Shown: positions 31,054 to 40,074, numbered from the stretch's first letter. The stretch is DNA of 64,000 nucleotides from Chrysogorgia sp. JL179-B06 (GCA_035772405.1 JAYKKM010000428.1:6660001-6724000); one strand, 5' to 3'. The notes: generated by a model not told the origin, from the sequence alone. Numbers and translations are program-made.

Positions 31054-31821
31054 ATGACTTCCATAGCGCCTCAACTATTCGACTTCGATGACCACCAAAT
31101 CACAACGGTTAATCACAACGGTGAAACATGGTTCAAAGCAAGAGAAGTCGCAAGCGCTCTAGGTTACGCTCGACCAAAAGATGCAGTCAATGACCACGTC
31201 GAACCTGATTGCAAAATGAATATAGAGCAGGCCTCGTTTATCAATGAACTTGGGGTCTACTCACTAACGTTCTCGAGTAAAATGGAGCGCGCGAAACACT
31301 TCGGAAGGTGGGTGCACTCAGAAGTCTTACCAAGCGTTAGAAAGACTATGGCTGACGTTGGTCTCAAACACAACCAGTTTAAAATGATCACCGAGTTCGA
31401 CCTTCATACGAAAGTTGTTGGCTTTCTTAGGAAATATTATCCAGAAGCTATTTTGATAGCTGCTTGTGGTGAAAATCAAGACACTCCGAGTAAAAGAATA
31501 AATTCGTGGAAAAAAGGTTACCAACGTGGGACACCTGACTTAGTTATTGCCAATGCAAACCGACAGCATAGCGGACTCGTGATTGAGTTCAAGAACCCAG
31601 GTGGCACAGGCAAGACATCCAAAGAGCAGGAGTCTCTGTTGCTTAGATATAAATCCGCTGGTTATCTAACGTTGTTGTGTGAGTCATACGACGACGCTAT
31701 TACCACGGTAATAAAATATTTCTTTGACGTTGGGTTTCAGTGTTCTCACTGCCTTCGTAAATTTAAAAATAAATCAGCGTTGAGCAACCATGAGAGACAC
31801 TATTGTAAAGAGACTTTTTAG
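31054..31821 (+). CDS. BRO-N / VRR-NUC / C2H2 protein (Element 1)
   Basis: 255 residues from ATG 31,054; the longer frame starts at GTG. The N-terminal ~100 residues are a BRO-N domain (WFKAREVASALGY, ELGVYSLTFSSKMERAKHF, WVHSEVLPSVRKT), a viral DNA-binding fold. The middle carries a VRR-NUC-like nuclease signature (RGTPDLVIA, LVIEFKNPGGTGK, then Q of KEQES). The end is one C2H2 finger (CSHCLRKF...HERHYC). DNA binding plus nuclease activity suggests a role in replication or repair. 'tataatatagtg' precedes the ATG. Confidence 0.8.
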   Translation: MTSIAPQLFDFDDHQITTVNHNGETWFKAREVASALGYARPKDAVNDHVEPDCKMNIEQASFINELGVYSLTFSSKMERAKHFGRWVHSEVLPSVRKTMADVGLKHNQFKMITEFDLHTKVVGFLRKYYPEAILIAACGENQDTPSKRINSWKKGYQRGTPDLVIANANRQHSGLVIEFKNPGGTGKTSKEQESLLLRYKSAGYLTLLCESYDDAITTVIKYFFDVGFQCSHCLRKFKNKSALSNHERHYCKETF

Positions 31822-31861
31822 ACAGCGAGTAATAAGTCGAATTAGCACTCGTTCTCGCTGT
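31822..31861 (+). terminator. Stem-loop after the BRO gene
   Basis: ACAGCGAG pairs with CTCGCTGT across a 24-base loop directly after the stop codon. Possible transcript-end signal between the rightward BRO gene and the leftward thymidine kinase. The rest of 31,862-32,057 shows no gene. Confidence 0.4.
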
Positions 31862-32057
31862 TGAGACGACGCTTGAGGTGACAACTGTTCTAACATTTTT
31901 AAAAGATATTTTTAACTTGACAAAAAATATCTGCGAAACTTTCTCTATTTATTTCACAAACCTTCTGACCACTGTGTGAGAAATGTTTCTACGGTACATT
32001 GGACGCTTCATGTGACCAATGTATAAATTTAAAAAGTGAGGCGTATTGAGAACACCT

Positions 32058-32630
32058 TTAATTTTGTGTGGAAGGATGGTGGCGTCTGCACACTGCACGA
32101 TATTGCTCAGCACCACCAACGAATGATGGTCCTGGGTTGTATCTCCAATTGAATGACGCTTCAACAGTTGTTCCGTAAGTGTCACGACAAACAGCGCAAC
32201 ACGCTTTTAGAAATGTGATGTCGTCTGCCATTGGGAACAACGTGTCAAGTTCACCAATTCTTTTTAAGCGCTCTGTTGATATGAGACCACAAATAATGAC
32301 GTGAATGCCAGCTTTAATGTATTCGTGAATAACTGGGAGTAACCCAGAGTACCAATGACCTTCATCAATGCCGATGACGTCGTAATCGACTATCTCGGGA
32401 GGACTCGGAAGGTTGGTGATTAACTTCGCAGGTAAACTGTCTGATCCAACAACAATGGTCTGACGATGTGTGGAGAACGCGTGGTCAGTTCGTCTGGTGT
32501 CGCCTGCGTTGTTCATGTACACAACTTTGAGCCCCGACTTACTTAACGTGATTAACCTACGAAGAGTCTCTGTTGTTTTTCCTGCAAACATGGGACCAAT
32601 CACGATTTCTAGTCTACCGACTTTCTTCAT
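32058..32630 (-). CDS. tk: Thymidine kinase, TK1-like (Element 1)
   Basis: 190 residues. P-loop GPMFAGKT at 12-19, the DEGHW box at 89-93, and zinc ligands C145-x2-C148 with C181...H184 (VCRRHH). Length and motif order match the type II (TK1, poxvirus-like) family that phosphorylates thymidine to dTMP. It would raise dTTP in non-dividing cells for element replication. It overlaps the end of the upstream zinc-finger gene by 17 bases, on the opposite strand to the surrounding block. Absent from Element 2, so it is accessory cargo. All catalytic motifs look intact. Confidence 0.93.
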   Translation of the reverse strand: MKKVGRLEIVIGPMFAGKTTETLRRLITLSKSGLKVVYMNNAGDTRRTDHAFSTHRQTIVVGSDSLPAKLITNLPSPPEIVDYDVIGIDEGHWYSGLLPVIHEYIKAGIHVIICGLISTERLKRIGELDTLFPMADDITFLKACCAVCRDTYGTTVEASFNWRYNPGPSFVGGAEQYRAVCRRHHPSTQN

Positions 32631-33348
32631 GGTTACTATACCTCCAGAGAAATGCTCTCCCCTGTTGTGGCAACTGTTGCTCGTTGTTAAATATCCGCTG
32701 GAGCTCTAAGTTTTTAAGATGAGTCTTCGAGCTCTCATGTCTCAAGCGATGCAGTGGGTCGTTGGTGGCCACACCGCATGGGTAACAGGTGTACACGTTT
32801 TTATTTCTCGCAAAGTGTCTGTGGGTGGGCGAGAGTACGTGGTCCCTGATATCGTCCGCACCCAGTATCTCATTACACCCAACCTTGCAAACGTGAACGT
32901 CGCGGTTTGCGGCGAGATCTAGCCACGCTTTGGCTTTGGTTGGGCATGGTTTCCATAGAAGGGTCGCTAAGAACACTTGGAGGGAGTTACCGAGTAATGT
33001 GGCGTTGGACTCACTAGGGTTGCTCAAGTAGACACCACTCGCTAACATAAGGTATTTGAATGGTGAGTAACACCACACAGGGATTATGCTAGCTAACACA
33101 CCAGCAAGCTCGTTGGCTCTGTCTTCTCGAAGATCGATCCAAGCGTCGAGAAGGTACCTCGTATGGCGGATCTGAGAGCCAAGCCGTTTTGGTGGTCCTT
33201 CAGGGTCGGGATCGAACATTGTGTATGTTGAGAAGTACTCGTTTAAGACGGTAGGTCCAGAGGCGCCTTGTAGGGTGGGCGCACTGATAAAGGCTGTTCT
33301 CAACATGTTGGCAATATCTTCTTCGCTGATTTCTCTGGCTTGAGTCAT
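32614..33348 (-). CDS. Double zinc-finger protein of unknown function (Element 1)
   Basis: 244 residues. The N-terminal ~150 are mixed helical with no recognised domain. Two C2H2-like fingers follow: CKVGCNEILGADDIRDHVLS to H, and CYPCGVATNDPLHRLRHESS to H. The second has the wide U1-type spacing. It forms a two-gene leftward unit with thymidine kinase; 'tataacataatg' precedes its ATG. No Element 2 homologue. Nucleic-acid binding is likely; more cannot be said. Confidence 0.7.
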   Translation of the reverse strand: MTQAREISEEDIANMLRTAFISAPTLQGASGPTVLNEYFSTYTMFDPDPEGPPKRLGSQIRHTRYLLDAWIDLREDRANELAGVLASIIPVWCYSPFKYLMLASGVYLSNPSESNATLLGNSLQVFLATLLWKPCPTKAKAWLDLAANRDVHVCKVGCNEILGADDIRDHVLSPTHRHFARNKNVYTCYPCGVATNDPLHRLRHESSKTHLKNLELQRIFNNEQQLPQQGRAFLWRYSNHEESR

Positions 33349-33401
33349 TATGTTATACTCTCAGAAAAAATCCTAATTTTTTAGTGCGTTTTGGTTTGGA
33401 A

Positions 33402-33454
33402 CTGTGAGATATCTGTGAGGTCATCTGTGAGACACCTGTGAGGTCATCTGTGAG
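33402..33454. promoter_or_regulatory. Five helically phased CTGTGAG iterons (Element 1)
   Basis: CTGTGAG occurs five times at 11- to 12-base spacing. The same position in Element 2 has a similar array at 59,235-59,305. Possible protein-binding array (replication or transcription). Confidence 0.6.
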
Positions 33455-33480
33455 TAAGATAACACGTGATAGTGTATTAG

Positions 33481-33825
33481 ATGACTGAAGACTCGCAGAC
33501 GGCTGTTGAAGCTAAGATCACAGCTGATGTGAAAAGTGTTAAGGTGAAGGACCCGAAGCGTGTCGCTGCTGGTAAAAAGTTGGCTGAGATATCGAAAGCT
33601 GCGAAAGAAAAGAAAATGCGTGAAATGATAGTTAACGAAGAGCAGGGTGGTGAGTGGAGCTATGGATATGTTGTCGGAACACTTGGTGTAATCATTGCTG
33701 GTGCTTCATTGTGGTATACAATTAGCAATGAAAAAGAGACACAACTGGAACCTGTGAGCACTGTGGTTAGCGCGTCAGAAAATCGTAGAACTTGTCGTCC
33801 AGCGTTAGACACATTTGATTCTTGA
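33481..33825 (+). CDS. Small single-pass membrane protein (Element 1)
   Basis: 114 residues. A basic N-terminal half with VKDPKRVAAGKKLAEISKAA is followed by one transmembrane helix (YGYVVGTLGVIIAGASLWYT). It is homologous to the 99-residue protein at 59,324, where the lysine-rich motif and helix are best conserved. Likely virion or membrane component; role unknown. Confidence 0.75.
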   Translation: MTEDSQTAVEAKITADVKSVKVKDPKRVAAGKKLAEISKAAKEKKMREMIVNEEQGGEWSYGYVVGTLGVIIAGASLWYTISNEKETQLEPVSTVVSASENRRTCRPALDTFDS

Positions 33826-33848
33826 ACAAAACACACGACAATGTATAT

Positions 33849-34085
33849 ATGTCCGCGATCGATCGAAAAGAACTTATGAACGAATTGTACGATGCGCTAC
33901 TTGTCACGACTGGTGCTGTGGTAGTGAGCATGATTTCTAAAAGGGCTTTGGGAGAACCATTGGGAACACCAGAGACAGTTAAAGGTACAGTGAAACTTGC
34001 TGCAGCTGTTGGCGCAGGAACGCTGTTAGTAAAATGGATGCAATCGAAAAAGTGGATACCGACAGATCCATTCAAATCAATGTAA
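33849..34085 (+). CDS. Small membrane protein (Element 1)
   Basis: 78 residues from ATG 33,849 (MSAIDRKELMNELYD). The first part of the longer frame is not conserved and the motif 'acaatgtatat' ends at this ATG. Two hydrophobic stretches flank a GEPLGTPETVKGTVKLA block. The 77-residue gene at 59,641 is its clear homologue, so it belongs to the core set. Confidence 0.75.
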   Translation: MSAIDRKELMNELYDALLVTTGAVVVSMISKRALGEPLGTPETVKGTVKLAAAVGAGTLLVKWMQSKKWIPTDPFKSM

Positions 34086-34089
34086 GTTA

Positions 34090-34506
34090 ATGGTGAGTGT
34101 TGTGGCTGGAGGGATATTTAATGCAGTGGCTTTTGCAGGCGCTGGCTTTATGTTTTCAAAGTTTAATCATTCAGGTTATGAGACCGAGATGAAAAGACAT
34201 AACCATGCGTTGGAGCAGTTAGCCAGTGCGAAAGAAGTGTGGTATGAGAATGAAGTCGCCAAGAAAGATAAGATCCAGCGTTTACGACAACGGCTCTCAG
34301 ATGCTAATGCTGACATCAATGACACAAACCACGCGTTGGAAGAACTTAGAAGCGTAATGACCATACAGTACAGCGGCCGAGTGTTCACTGACCTCCCGAA
34401 GATTGCGGATTACTACCAACCGAGTGCGGAAATGAAGGAATACCAATTATTGTTTGTTAGCGCGCTAGGTTTGGGTAGTGGAATAGCGGTATGGGTGCTA
34501 ACTTAG
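34090..34506 (+). CDS. Coiled-coil protein with membrane helices at both ends (Element 1)
   Basis: 138 residues. N-terminal hydrophobic helix (GGIFNAVAFAGAGFMFSKF), a long charged coiled coil (ending RLSDANADINDTNHALEEL), a conserved YSGRVF...YYQPSAEMKEYQ block and a C-terminal hydrophobic helix. Homologous along its full length to 59,891-60,307. Topology suggests a membrane-spanning spike or scaffold; unproven. Confidence 0.75.
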   Translation: MVSVVAGGIFNAVAFAGAGFMFSKFNHSGYETEMKRHNHALEQLASAKEVWYENEVAKKDKIQRLRQRLSDANADINDTNHALEELRSVMTIQYSGRVFTDLPKIADYYQPSAEMKEYQLLFVSALGLGSGIAVWVLT

Positions 34507-34538
34507 TGAAAAAAATATGTTGGAGTAGTATAAGAGTG

Positions 34539-35096
34539 ATGGACAAACTTATGAGGCAGATGAGCTATGGTTTGACAATTAACGAAATCGCGAATGAGAC
34601 ACAAATTAAGTGTGGAGACACCTTCGGGATTTACTACTGCTCAGATTGCAACGTTGTGAAGCGTTTGACTGGCTGTGGTGGGTACGCGTGTCCAAAGTGT
34701 GGCGACACCGAATGGGGTTACACTCAGAGTTACAGCGACATGAGACTCACTCGGTTAAAAAGCGTTCACAAACGGTCTTGGTGGATGGGGAGGAGACTAC
34801 GGAACGTTGTGAAGGGTGAGCACCTTGAGTTGATAAAAGAGGACTTCCTGAAAGTTGTTAATGTGCTGCACTCATGCAATTTGATAAAGGGTAGAAATGT
34901 TAGCAGATATGGATACTACATTATTAGGTTGTGTCACAGAAGACGAGTCGAGACACTCAAGAAGGTGTCAGACCTCAAAGACGGGAAGGTGAAAGACTTG
35001 TTTGATAACAATCTGTTTGGGGTGGTGTACCCAAAGCTGGGATGGTGTGAAAGTGGCGATATTTATTACAATGAGTGGGTTAAGAAAAAAGTGTAG
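34539..35096 (+). CDS. Zinc-ribbon protein, candidate late transcription factor (VLTF3-like) (Element 1)
   Basis: About 185 residues from ATG 34,539 (MDKLMRQMSYG), chosen because it aligns with the Element 2 start and avoids overlap with the upstream gene. A zinc ribbon (YYCSDC ... YACPKCGD) is followed by a helical C-terminal half (SRYGYYIIRLCHRR, FGVVYPKLGWC). This combination recalls the poxvirus-type late transcription factor VLTF3-like family of large DNA viruses and some Polinton relatives, but I cannot confirm it. It is a good candidate to act on the shared promoter motif. Confidence 0.5.
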   Translation: MDKLMRQMSYGLTINEIANETQIKCGDTFGIYYCSDCNVVKRLTGCGGYACPKCGDTEWGYTQSYSDMRLTRLKSVHKRSWWMGRRLRNVVKGEHLELIKEDFLKVVNVLHSCNLIKGRNVSRYGYYIIRLCHRRRVETLKKVSDLKDGKVKDLFDNNLFGVVYPKLGWCESGDIYYNEWVKKKV

Positions 35097-35111
35097 TGTA
35101 AGTATAAGCCA

Positions 35112-38100
35112 ATGAGTCGGACTGTGAAAAATTCAGTGACAAAAAGACGGGCGCATAAGACGAGTGCAGCCGTCGTCGATTCACTAACAGATGAAGCGAC
35201 CAACGTTCACGGCTTCTTTAGAGATCAAGAAACACAACCTGTAGTTGAAGACCTCGCACCGTCAACGCATCTGTTGGATCGAGCACTGAGAGGGTTCACA
35301 AGGTCTTATGGAGTCGAAGTAATTGACGACAGAGACATCAATCAGGTAAATGGTAGTAGAAGCGCTGTCACTAACCTTTTGAGACGTGAACTAGGTGAGA
35401 CCAACGGAATGAAAGTGGTGGAGACAGTCAAGGTCACTTTTGAAAAAGTTCTAGAACTCAATAAGACCACGTACAAAACTGCCTACTTTAACAGCGAGAC
35501 GTTTGTCGTTATTAATGAACACGACATTGAGGGTGTCGCCAATCGTGGGTCGGAACAGATTTTGACGCGGATAGCTGGGTGGTTATCTGAGGGGTCTGGA
35601 TGGACTATCGACAAAATAGACGCACACTACGTTAATGTCGCTATTTACAGACCTTTGCATGGGAGTAGCTACATTGTGTTGCCAAAGGAGCTGCGTAATA
35701 GTATGAAGGGCTTGGTAAACGTAAATAACGATGATGACAACGAGTGCTTTAGATGGTGCCACCTTGCGCATAAGTTTCCTGTTGGAAAAAACTCTGACAG
35801 AACGTCAAAGTACGTTAGGCATGTCGGTGAGCTGAACTATGACGGAATTGACTTCCCAGTCACACTCAAAGACTACAACAAGATCGAAAAGGCAAACGAT
35901 ATTAGCATTAATGTTTTTGGGTATGAGAATAAGCAGCCATTCCCTGTGTACGTTTCTAAGGAGGTGTATCCTGACCATATGGACCTATTGTTGATAACTA
36001 ATGACGTGGGCAACAAGCATTATGTGTACATTCGCGATTTTAACAAATTCATGTACCGTCAGACAAAGTATAAGGCGAGAAAGCACTTTTGTAGGTATTG
36101 TTTGCAGTGTTTCACCCGTGCGGACGTGCTTGAACGCCATATTGAAGTATGTTTGGTCATCAATGGGAAGCAAGCTATTAAAATGCCACAAAAAGGCGCG
36201 AAAGTAAAATATGAGAATTTTAGCAGACAATTAAATGTACCATTTGTGGTGTATGCAGACTTCGAGGCTATCACACAGAAGGTGCACACAGCGACGCCAT
36301 CAAGCGAGTGTAGCTACACAAACGCCTACCAGAGACACGTTGACTGTGGTTATGGGTATAAATTGGTTTGTTGCTATGACAATGCGTATAGTAAGTCAGT
36401 GAAGGTGTATCGCGGTGAAAATGCAGTCAACAAGTTCATTGGGGAGATGTTAGAAATTGTCGAATATTGTAAAGAGACATCTGAGAGTCACTTTAACAAA
36501 GAAATGATACTGACTGACGTCGATAAGAAGAACTTTGACGAGGCTAAAAGTTGTCATATTTGCAGTGTTGAGTACACTGGTGCTGACGTTAGAGTGAGAG
36601 ACCACTGTCACGTGTCAGGTAAGTACAGAGGGTCTGCACATCGTCAGTGCAACGTGAACTTTAGATTGACTGACAAAATTCCTGTGATCTTTCATAACTT
36701 GCGCGGCTATGATAGTCATTTCATTATGCAAGAGATTGGCAAGTTTGGTCAAGACATAAATGTGATACCAAACAACATGGAGAAGTACATGGCGTTCATG
36801 CTTGGAAAAAACTTGGTATTCTTGGACAGCTTCCAGTTCATGAGTAGTGGTCTAGACAACTTGGTGAAGAACCTACCAAGGGACGCTTTCAAGTACACGT
36901 CAGAAGTGTTTCGTGACGAGGGGTTGGCACTTATGACAAGAAAGGGGGTCTATCCCTACGATTATATGGACTCCTTTGAAAAATTCGACGAGCGCGAGCT
37001 ACCCTCCAAAAAAGATTTCTACAGCGTTCTGAACGATGAGCACATCACGGAAGAAACGCACGAGCGCGCCATCGATGTGTGGGACTACTTCGACGTTGAA
37101 AGTATGGGTGAGTATCACGACCTGTATTTGAAAAGCGATGTGCTCTTGCTTGCCGACGTTTTTGAGAACTTTAGAAAGACATGCCATCGCGAGTATAAAT
37201 TAGACCCTTGCCATTATTTCACATCGCCCGGATTGGCTTGGGATGCCATGTTAAAGATGACTGGAGTAGAGCTCGAATTATTGTCCGACATCGACATGTT
37301 CCAGTTCGTAGAATTAGGTATGCGTGGTGGTGTGAGCTACATATGCAACAGACATGGCGTGGCGAATAATAAATACATGAAGGGGTACGATAAAGCGCAA
37401 GAGTCGAAGTATTTGATGTACCTTGACGCCAACAATTTATATGGGTGGGCAATGAGTCGAAGTCTACCTACAGGTGGCTTCAAGTGGTTGACTGAGAAAG
37501 AAATAAAAAAGGTTAATCTACACGACTATCACAACGATAGTAAAAAGGGCCTACTACTTGAAGTCGACTTGGAGTATCCAGACCATTTGCATGACCTACA
37601 TAACGACTACCCGTTGGCTCCCGAGAAGATGGAGATAACTGTTGACATGTTGTCGGAGTACTGCACGAAAATCAAAAATAAATTTAATGTGAGTGTTGGC
37701 GGCGTGAAAAAGTTGGTGACTAATTTGATGGACAAAAAAAAGTACGTGTGTCACTATAGAAATCTGCAGTTGTACACAGGTCTTGGACTAAAAATCAAAA
37801 AGGTGCATAGGGTCCTACAGTTTGACCAGTCTAAGTGGTTGGGCAAGTACATCGACTTTAACACAGTCAAGAGAACTGCGGCTAAGAACGCTTTTGAGAA
37901 GGACTTCTTCAAGTTGATGAATAACAGTGTGTTCGGAAAAACGATGGAAAACTTGAGGAAGCGTGTGGACGTAAGATTAGTGACCACCGAGAAAAAGTTA
38001 GAAAAGCTTGTCTCAAAGCCTACGTTTGTGTCTTGCAAGATATTTAGCGAGAATTTAGTCGCTGTCCACAAAGTCAAAGAGACGCTAACATTAAATAGAC

Positions 38101-38702
38101 CTGCATACGTGGGTATGTGCATACTAGACTTGAGCAAAACGTTGATGTATGACTTCCACTACAACTATATCATGAAAAAGTACTCTAGCGATACCTGCAG
38201 ACTACACTTCACCGACACTGACAGTCTGTTGTACACAATCAAAACTGGTGACGTTTATTCTGACTTCATGGAGGAGCGCGAAAAGTTTGACAATAGCGAT
38301 TACCCTGCAGACAACCCGTTCGCTTTCAAAGAGAATAAGAAAGTTATTGGCAAGATGAAAGACGAGTGCGCTGGAACACCAATTATTGAGTTCGTTGGGT
38401 TGCGCAGTAAAATGTATAGCTATTTGAAAGAGGATGGGGGTGGTGGGAAAACCGCTAAAGGCATTAGAAAGAATATAATTAAAAAAGTGATCAAGCACGA
38501 AGATTATAAAAGTGTGTTACTTGAGCAGAAACAATTGCGACACACAATGAAGACCATTAGAAGTGTCAAACATCAGCTAGGTAGTTACGAAATTAATAAA
38601 GTGTCGCTATCCTGTTTTGATGATAAACGATACCTTTTAGAAAATGGTATTGACTCCTACGCGTATGGTCACAAAAACATTGTAGTGAGAGACATACCTT
38701 AA
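35112..38702 (+). CDS. polB: Protein-primed family B DNA polymerase (Element 1)
   Basis: 1,196 residues. After ~325 residues comes a C2H2 finger (CRYCLQCF at ~327), Exo I (YADFEAIT, D383), an endonuclease VII-like zinc insert (CHIC at ~481; DHCHVSGKYRGSAH), Exo II (NLRGYDSH, ~528) and Exo III (YLKSDVLLLAD, ~671). Polymerase motifs are A (YLDANNLYGWAM, ~771), B (MNNSVFGKT, ~940), C (FTDTDS, 1035-1038) and KMYSY (~1100). It replicates the element from protein-primed ends, with a terminal protein possibly in its N-terminal part. The frame is complete and all catalytic residues are present. Confidence 0.95.
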   Translation: MSRTVKNSVTKRRAHKTSAAVVDSLTDEATNVHGFFRDQETQPVVEDLAPSTHLLDRALRGFTRSYGVEVIDDRDINQVNGSRSAVTNLLRRELGETNGMKVVETVKVTFEKVLELNKTTYKTAYFNSETFVVINEHDIEGVANRGSEQILTRIAGWLSEGSGWTIDKIDAHYVNVAIYRPLHGSSYIVLPKELRNSMKGLVNVNNDDDNECFRWCHLAHKFPVGKNSDRTSKYVRHVGELNYDGIDFPVTLKDYNKIEKANDISINVFGYENKQPFPVYVSKEVYPDHMDLLLITNDVGNKHYVYIRDFNKFMYRQTKYKARKHFCRYCLQCFTRADVLERHIEVCLVINGKQAIKMPQKGAKVKYENFSRQLNVPFVVYADFEAITQKVHTATPSSECSYTNAYQRHVDCGYGYKLVCCYDNAYSKSVKVYRGENAVNKFIGEMLEIVEYCKETSESHFNKEMILTDVDKKNFDEAKSCHICSVEYTGADVRVRDHCHVSGKYRGSAHRQCNVNFRLTDKIPVIFHNLRGYDSHFIMQEIGKFGQDINVIPNNMEKYMAFMLGKNLVFLDSFQFMSSGLDNLVKNLPRDAFKYTSEVFRDEGLALMTRKGVYPYDYMDSFEKFDERELPSKKDFYSVLNDEHITEETHERAIDVWDYFDVESMGEYHDLYLKSDVLLLADVFENFRKTCHREYKLDPCHYFTSPGLAWDAMLKMTGVELELLSDIDMFQFVELGMRGGVSYICNRHGVANNKYMKGYDKAQESKYLMYLDANNLYGWAMSRSLPTGGFKWLTEKEIKKVNLHDYHNDSKKGLLLEVDLEYPDHLHDLHNDYPLAPEKMEITVDMLSEYCTKIKNKFNVSVGGVKKLVTNLMDKKKYVCHYRNLQLYTGLGLKIKKVHRVLQFDQSKWLGKYIDFNTVKRTAAKNAFEKDFFKLMNNSVFGKTMENLRKRVDVRLVTTEKKLEKLVSKPTFVSCKIFSENLVAVHKVKETLTLNRPAYVGMCILDLSKTLMYDFHYNYIMKKYSSDTCRLHFTDTDSLLYTIKTGDVYSDFMEEREKFDNSDYPADNPFAFKENKKVIGKMKDECAGTPIIEFVGLRSKMYSYLKEDGGGGKTAKGIRKNIIKKVIKHEDYKSVLLEQKQLRHTMKTIRSVKHQLGSYEINKVSLSCFDDKRYLLENGIDSYAYGHKNIVVRDIP

Positions 38703-38746
38703 ACACTGCGACGTGATTCCCATAAGGTCGCTCTCCCCACGCGTGC

Positions 38747-38999
38747 GAAATTGCAAACGCTTTTCTCACCGACTTGTTAATCAGCAAATTCGCTAGCTTA
38801 CTGGATGGGTTGAACGCTATTGAAAATCCTGACGAACTAAACGACGAGTTGTAAAGACGTCGAGAGCATTGTCGCGATTGTGACACCGTACGTGCCTTTC
38901 TTGGGCTTGTTGTCGGGAGGAATCACAACGTCTAAATATGTGTACGACCACCATTTCAGAAGTTCGACAAACACTGAAAATAGTGAGCGGGTGGACTAA
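38747..38999 (+). pseudogene. Truncated copy of the first leftward gene in the right TIR
   Basis: Inverted copy of 20,729-21,004, covering the C-terminal half of that protein. A ~20-base deletion creates an early TAA after codons for NPDELNDEL. There is no start codon or promoter, so it is a by-product of the terminal repeat. Confidence 0.85.
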
Positions 39000-39201
39000 T
39001 TTGCATGCTGGCAGGTGGCTTCATAACAACCGCGCGAGTCCATTCACACAACAGTTTTTTTATTCACGATATTTATAGTGTACGATTTAACGAGTACGCT
39101 CAAAGTTAGGACAGTCTTAGCATGGTGGTCCTCACTCCTTCTTCAAACACTGCGATTCTTCTCTCATAGTCAGCGCGACAGCAGGTGGTTGTACGTGGTG
39201 T

Positions 39202-39383
39202 GTTGCTAACAACAACATTCCATTGCGAATAGCAACCACAACTTTTTGAAAAAAATATTTTAAAATGAAAATATTTTTTCAAAGTGAAAATATTTTTTAA
39301 AAGTGAAAACATTTTTTAAAAGTGAAAACATTTTTTTGAAAAGTTGTGGTTGCTATTCGCAATGGAATGTTGTTGTTAGCAAC
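39202..39383. repeat. Second TIR hairpin, right copy
   Basis: Mirror of 20,345-20,526, with the same AT-rich 'tttttaaaagtgaaaa' units in the loop. Confidence 0.85.
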
Positions 39384-39741
39384 ATCAACAGGTGACCTTG
39401 ATTCATATAGCAGGTAGAGCACTCTCGCGTGTGAAATCTATTTAACACTACCACTAAACTCTAGTGGCTCTCTCGCTGAAATTTATTAAACATCGTCACT
39501 AGAATCAAAATCTAGTGGCTTTTTTTTCGCGCATGAATTGAAACAATGGTAGAGCGCGTCAGTCATAGCTTGTCAAACACAAATGCGAAAATGACGACAC
39601 AAAACTCTCTCTAAATTTGACGAAATGTGTCGTATTTCGTTAAAATAACGATTTGGTGTTGTCTCGTGAGTCTCGCGTGTGTTTGGCATCAATTTAGTAG
39701 AAAACGTGGGAGGGGTGTTTAGATTGACTAACGATCGCTGT

Positions 39742-39910
39742 AGTAGTATAGCAAGTAGGGCTGTGGGCTTATTCGACCTCAACCGTGAATATAAATACCA
39801 AAACATCACCAAATTTGTCGAGTCGTGACTTGGCCAAATTTGGTGATGTTTTGGTATTTATATTCACGGTTGAGGTCGATTGAGCTCGCAGCCCTACTTG
39901 CTATACTACT
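39742..39910. repeat. 169-bp terminal palindrome, right
   Basis: Exact inverted counterpart of 19,817-19,985, ending CTATACTACT. Confidence 0.9.
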
Positions 39911-39916
39911 GTGGAA
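39911..39916. repeat. Target site duplication of Element 1, right copy
   Basis: GTGGAA, identical to 19,811-19,816. Confidence 0.93.
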
Positions 39917-40074
39917 ACAAGACTTGAACGATATTCACGAAGATATTCTTTCTTTGGAAACCCAGCACGAAGAGCGAATGTTAAAGAAGGTTGAAGAAAG
40001 GTGCGGATCATGTCCAATTTTTGCCAAGGAGCCAAAAGAGATTTCTCGATACTTTCCAAATACAATACAATTCC

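Larger units (their letters stand above)
19817..39910. mobile_element. Element 1: complete Maverick/Polinton-like element (20,094 bp)
   Basis: Ends are AGTAGTATAG...CTATACTACT with long terminal inverted repeats and a 6-bp target duplication. Inside are a chromodomain retrovirus-type integrase, a protein-primed family B DNA polymerase, a packaging ATPase and probable capsid proteins, the defining set of Polintons and adintoviruses. Genes run leftward from 28.2 kb to 20.7 kb and mostly rightward from 28.2 kb to 38.7 kb. Cargo includes a thymidine kinase. Two frameshifts suggest decay. Confidence 0.95.
38747..39910. repeat. Element 1 right terminal inverted repeat
   Basis: Reverse complement of 19,817-21,004, nearly identical apart from the ~20-base deletion near 38,850. 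It starts 45 bases after the polymerase stop codon. Confidence 0.95.

Noticed and set aside
37754..38137. Minus-strand 127-residue frame inside the polymerase
   Set aside because: Shadow of the polymerase motif B region.
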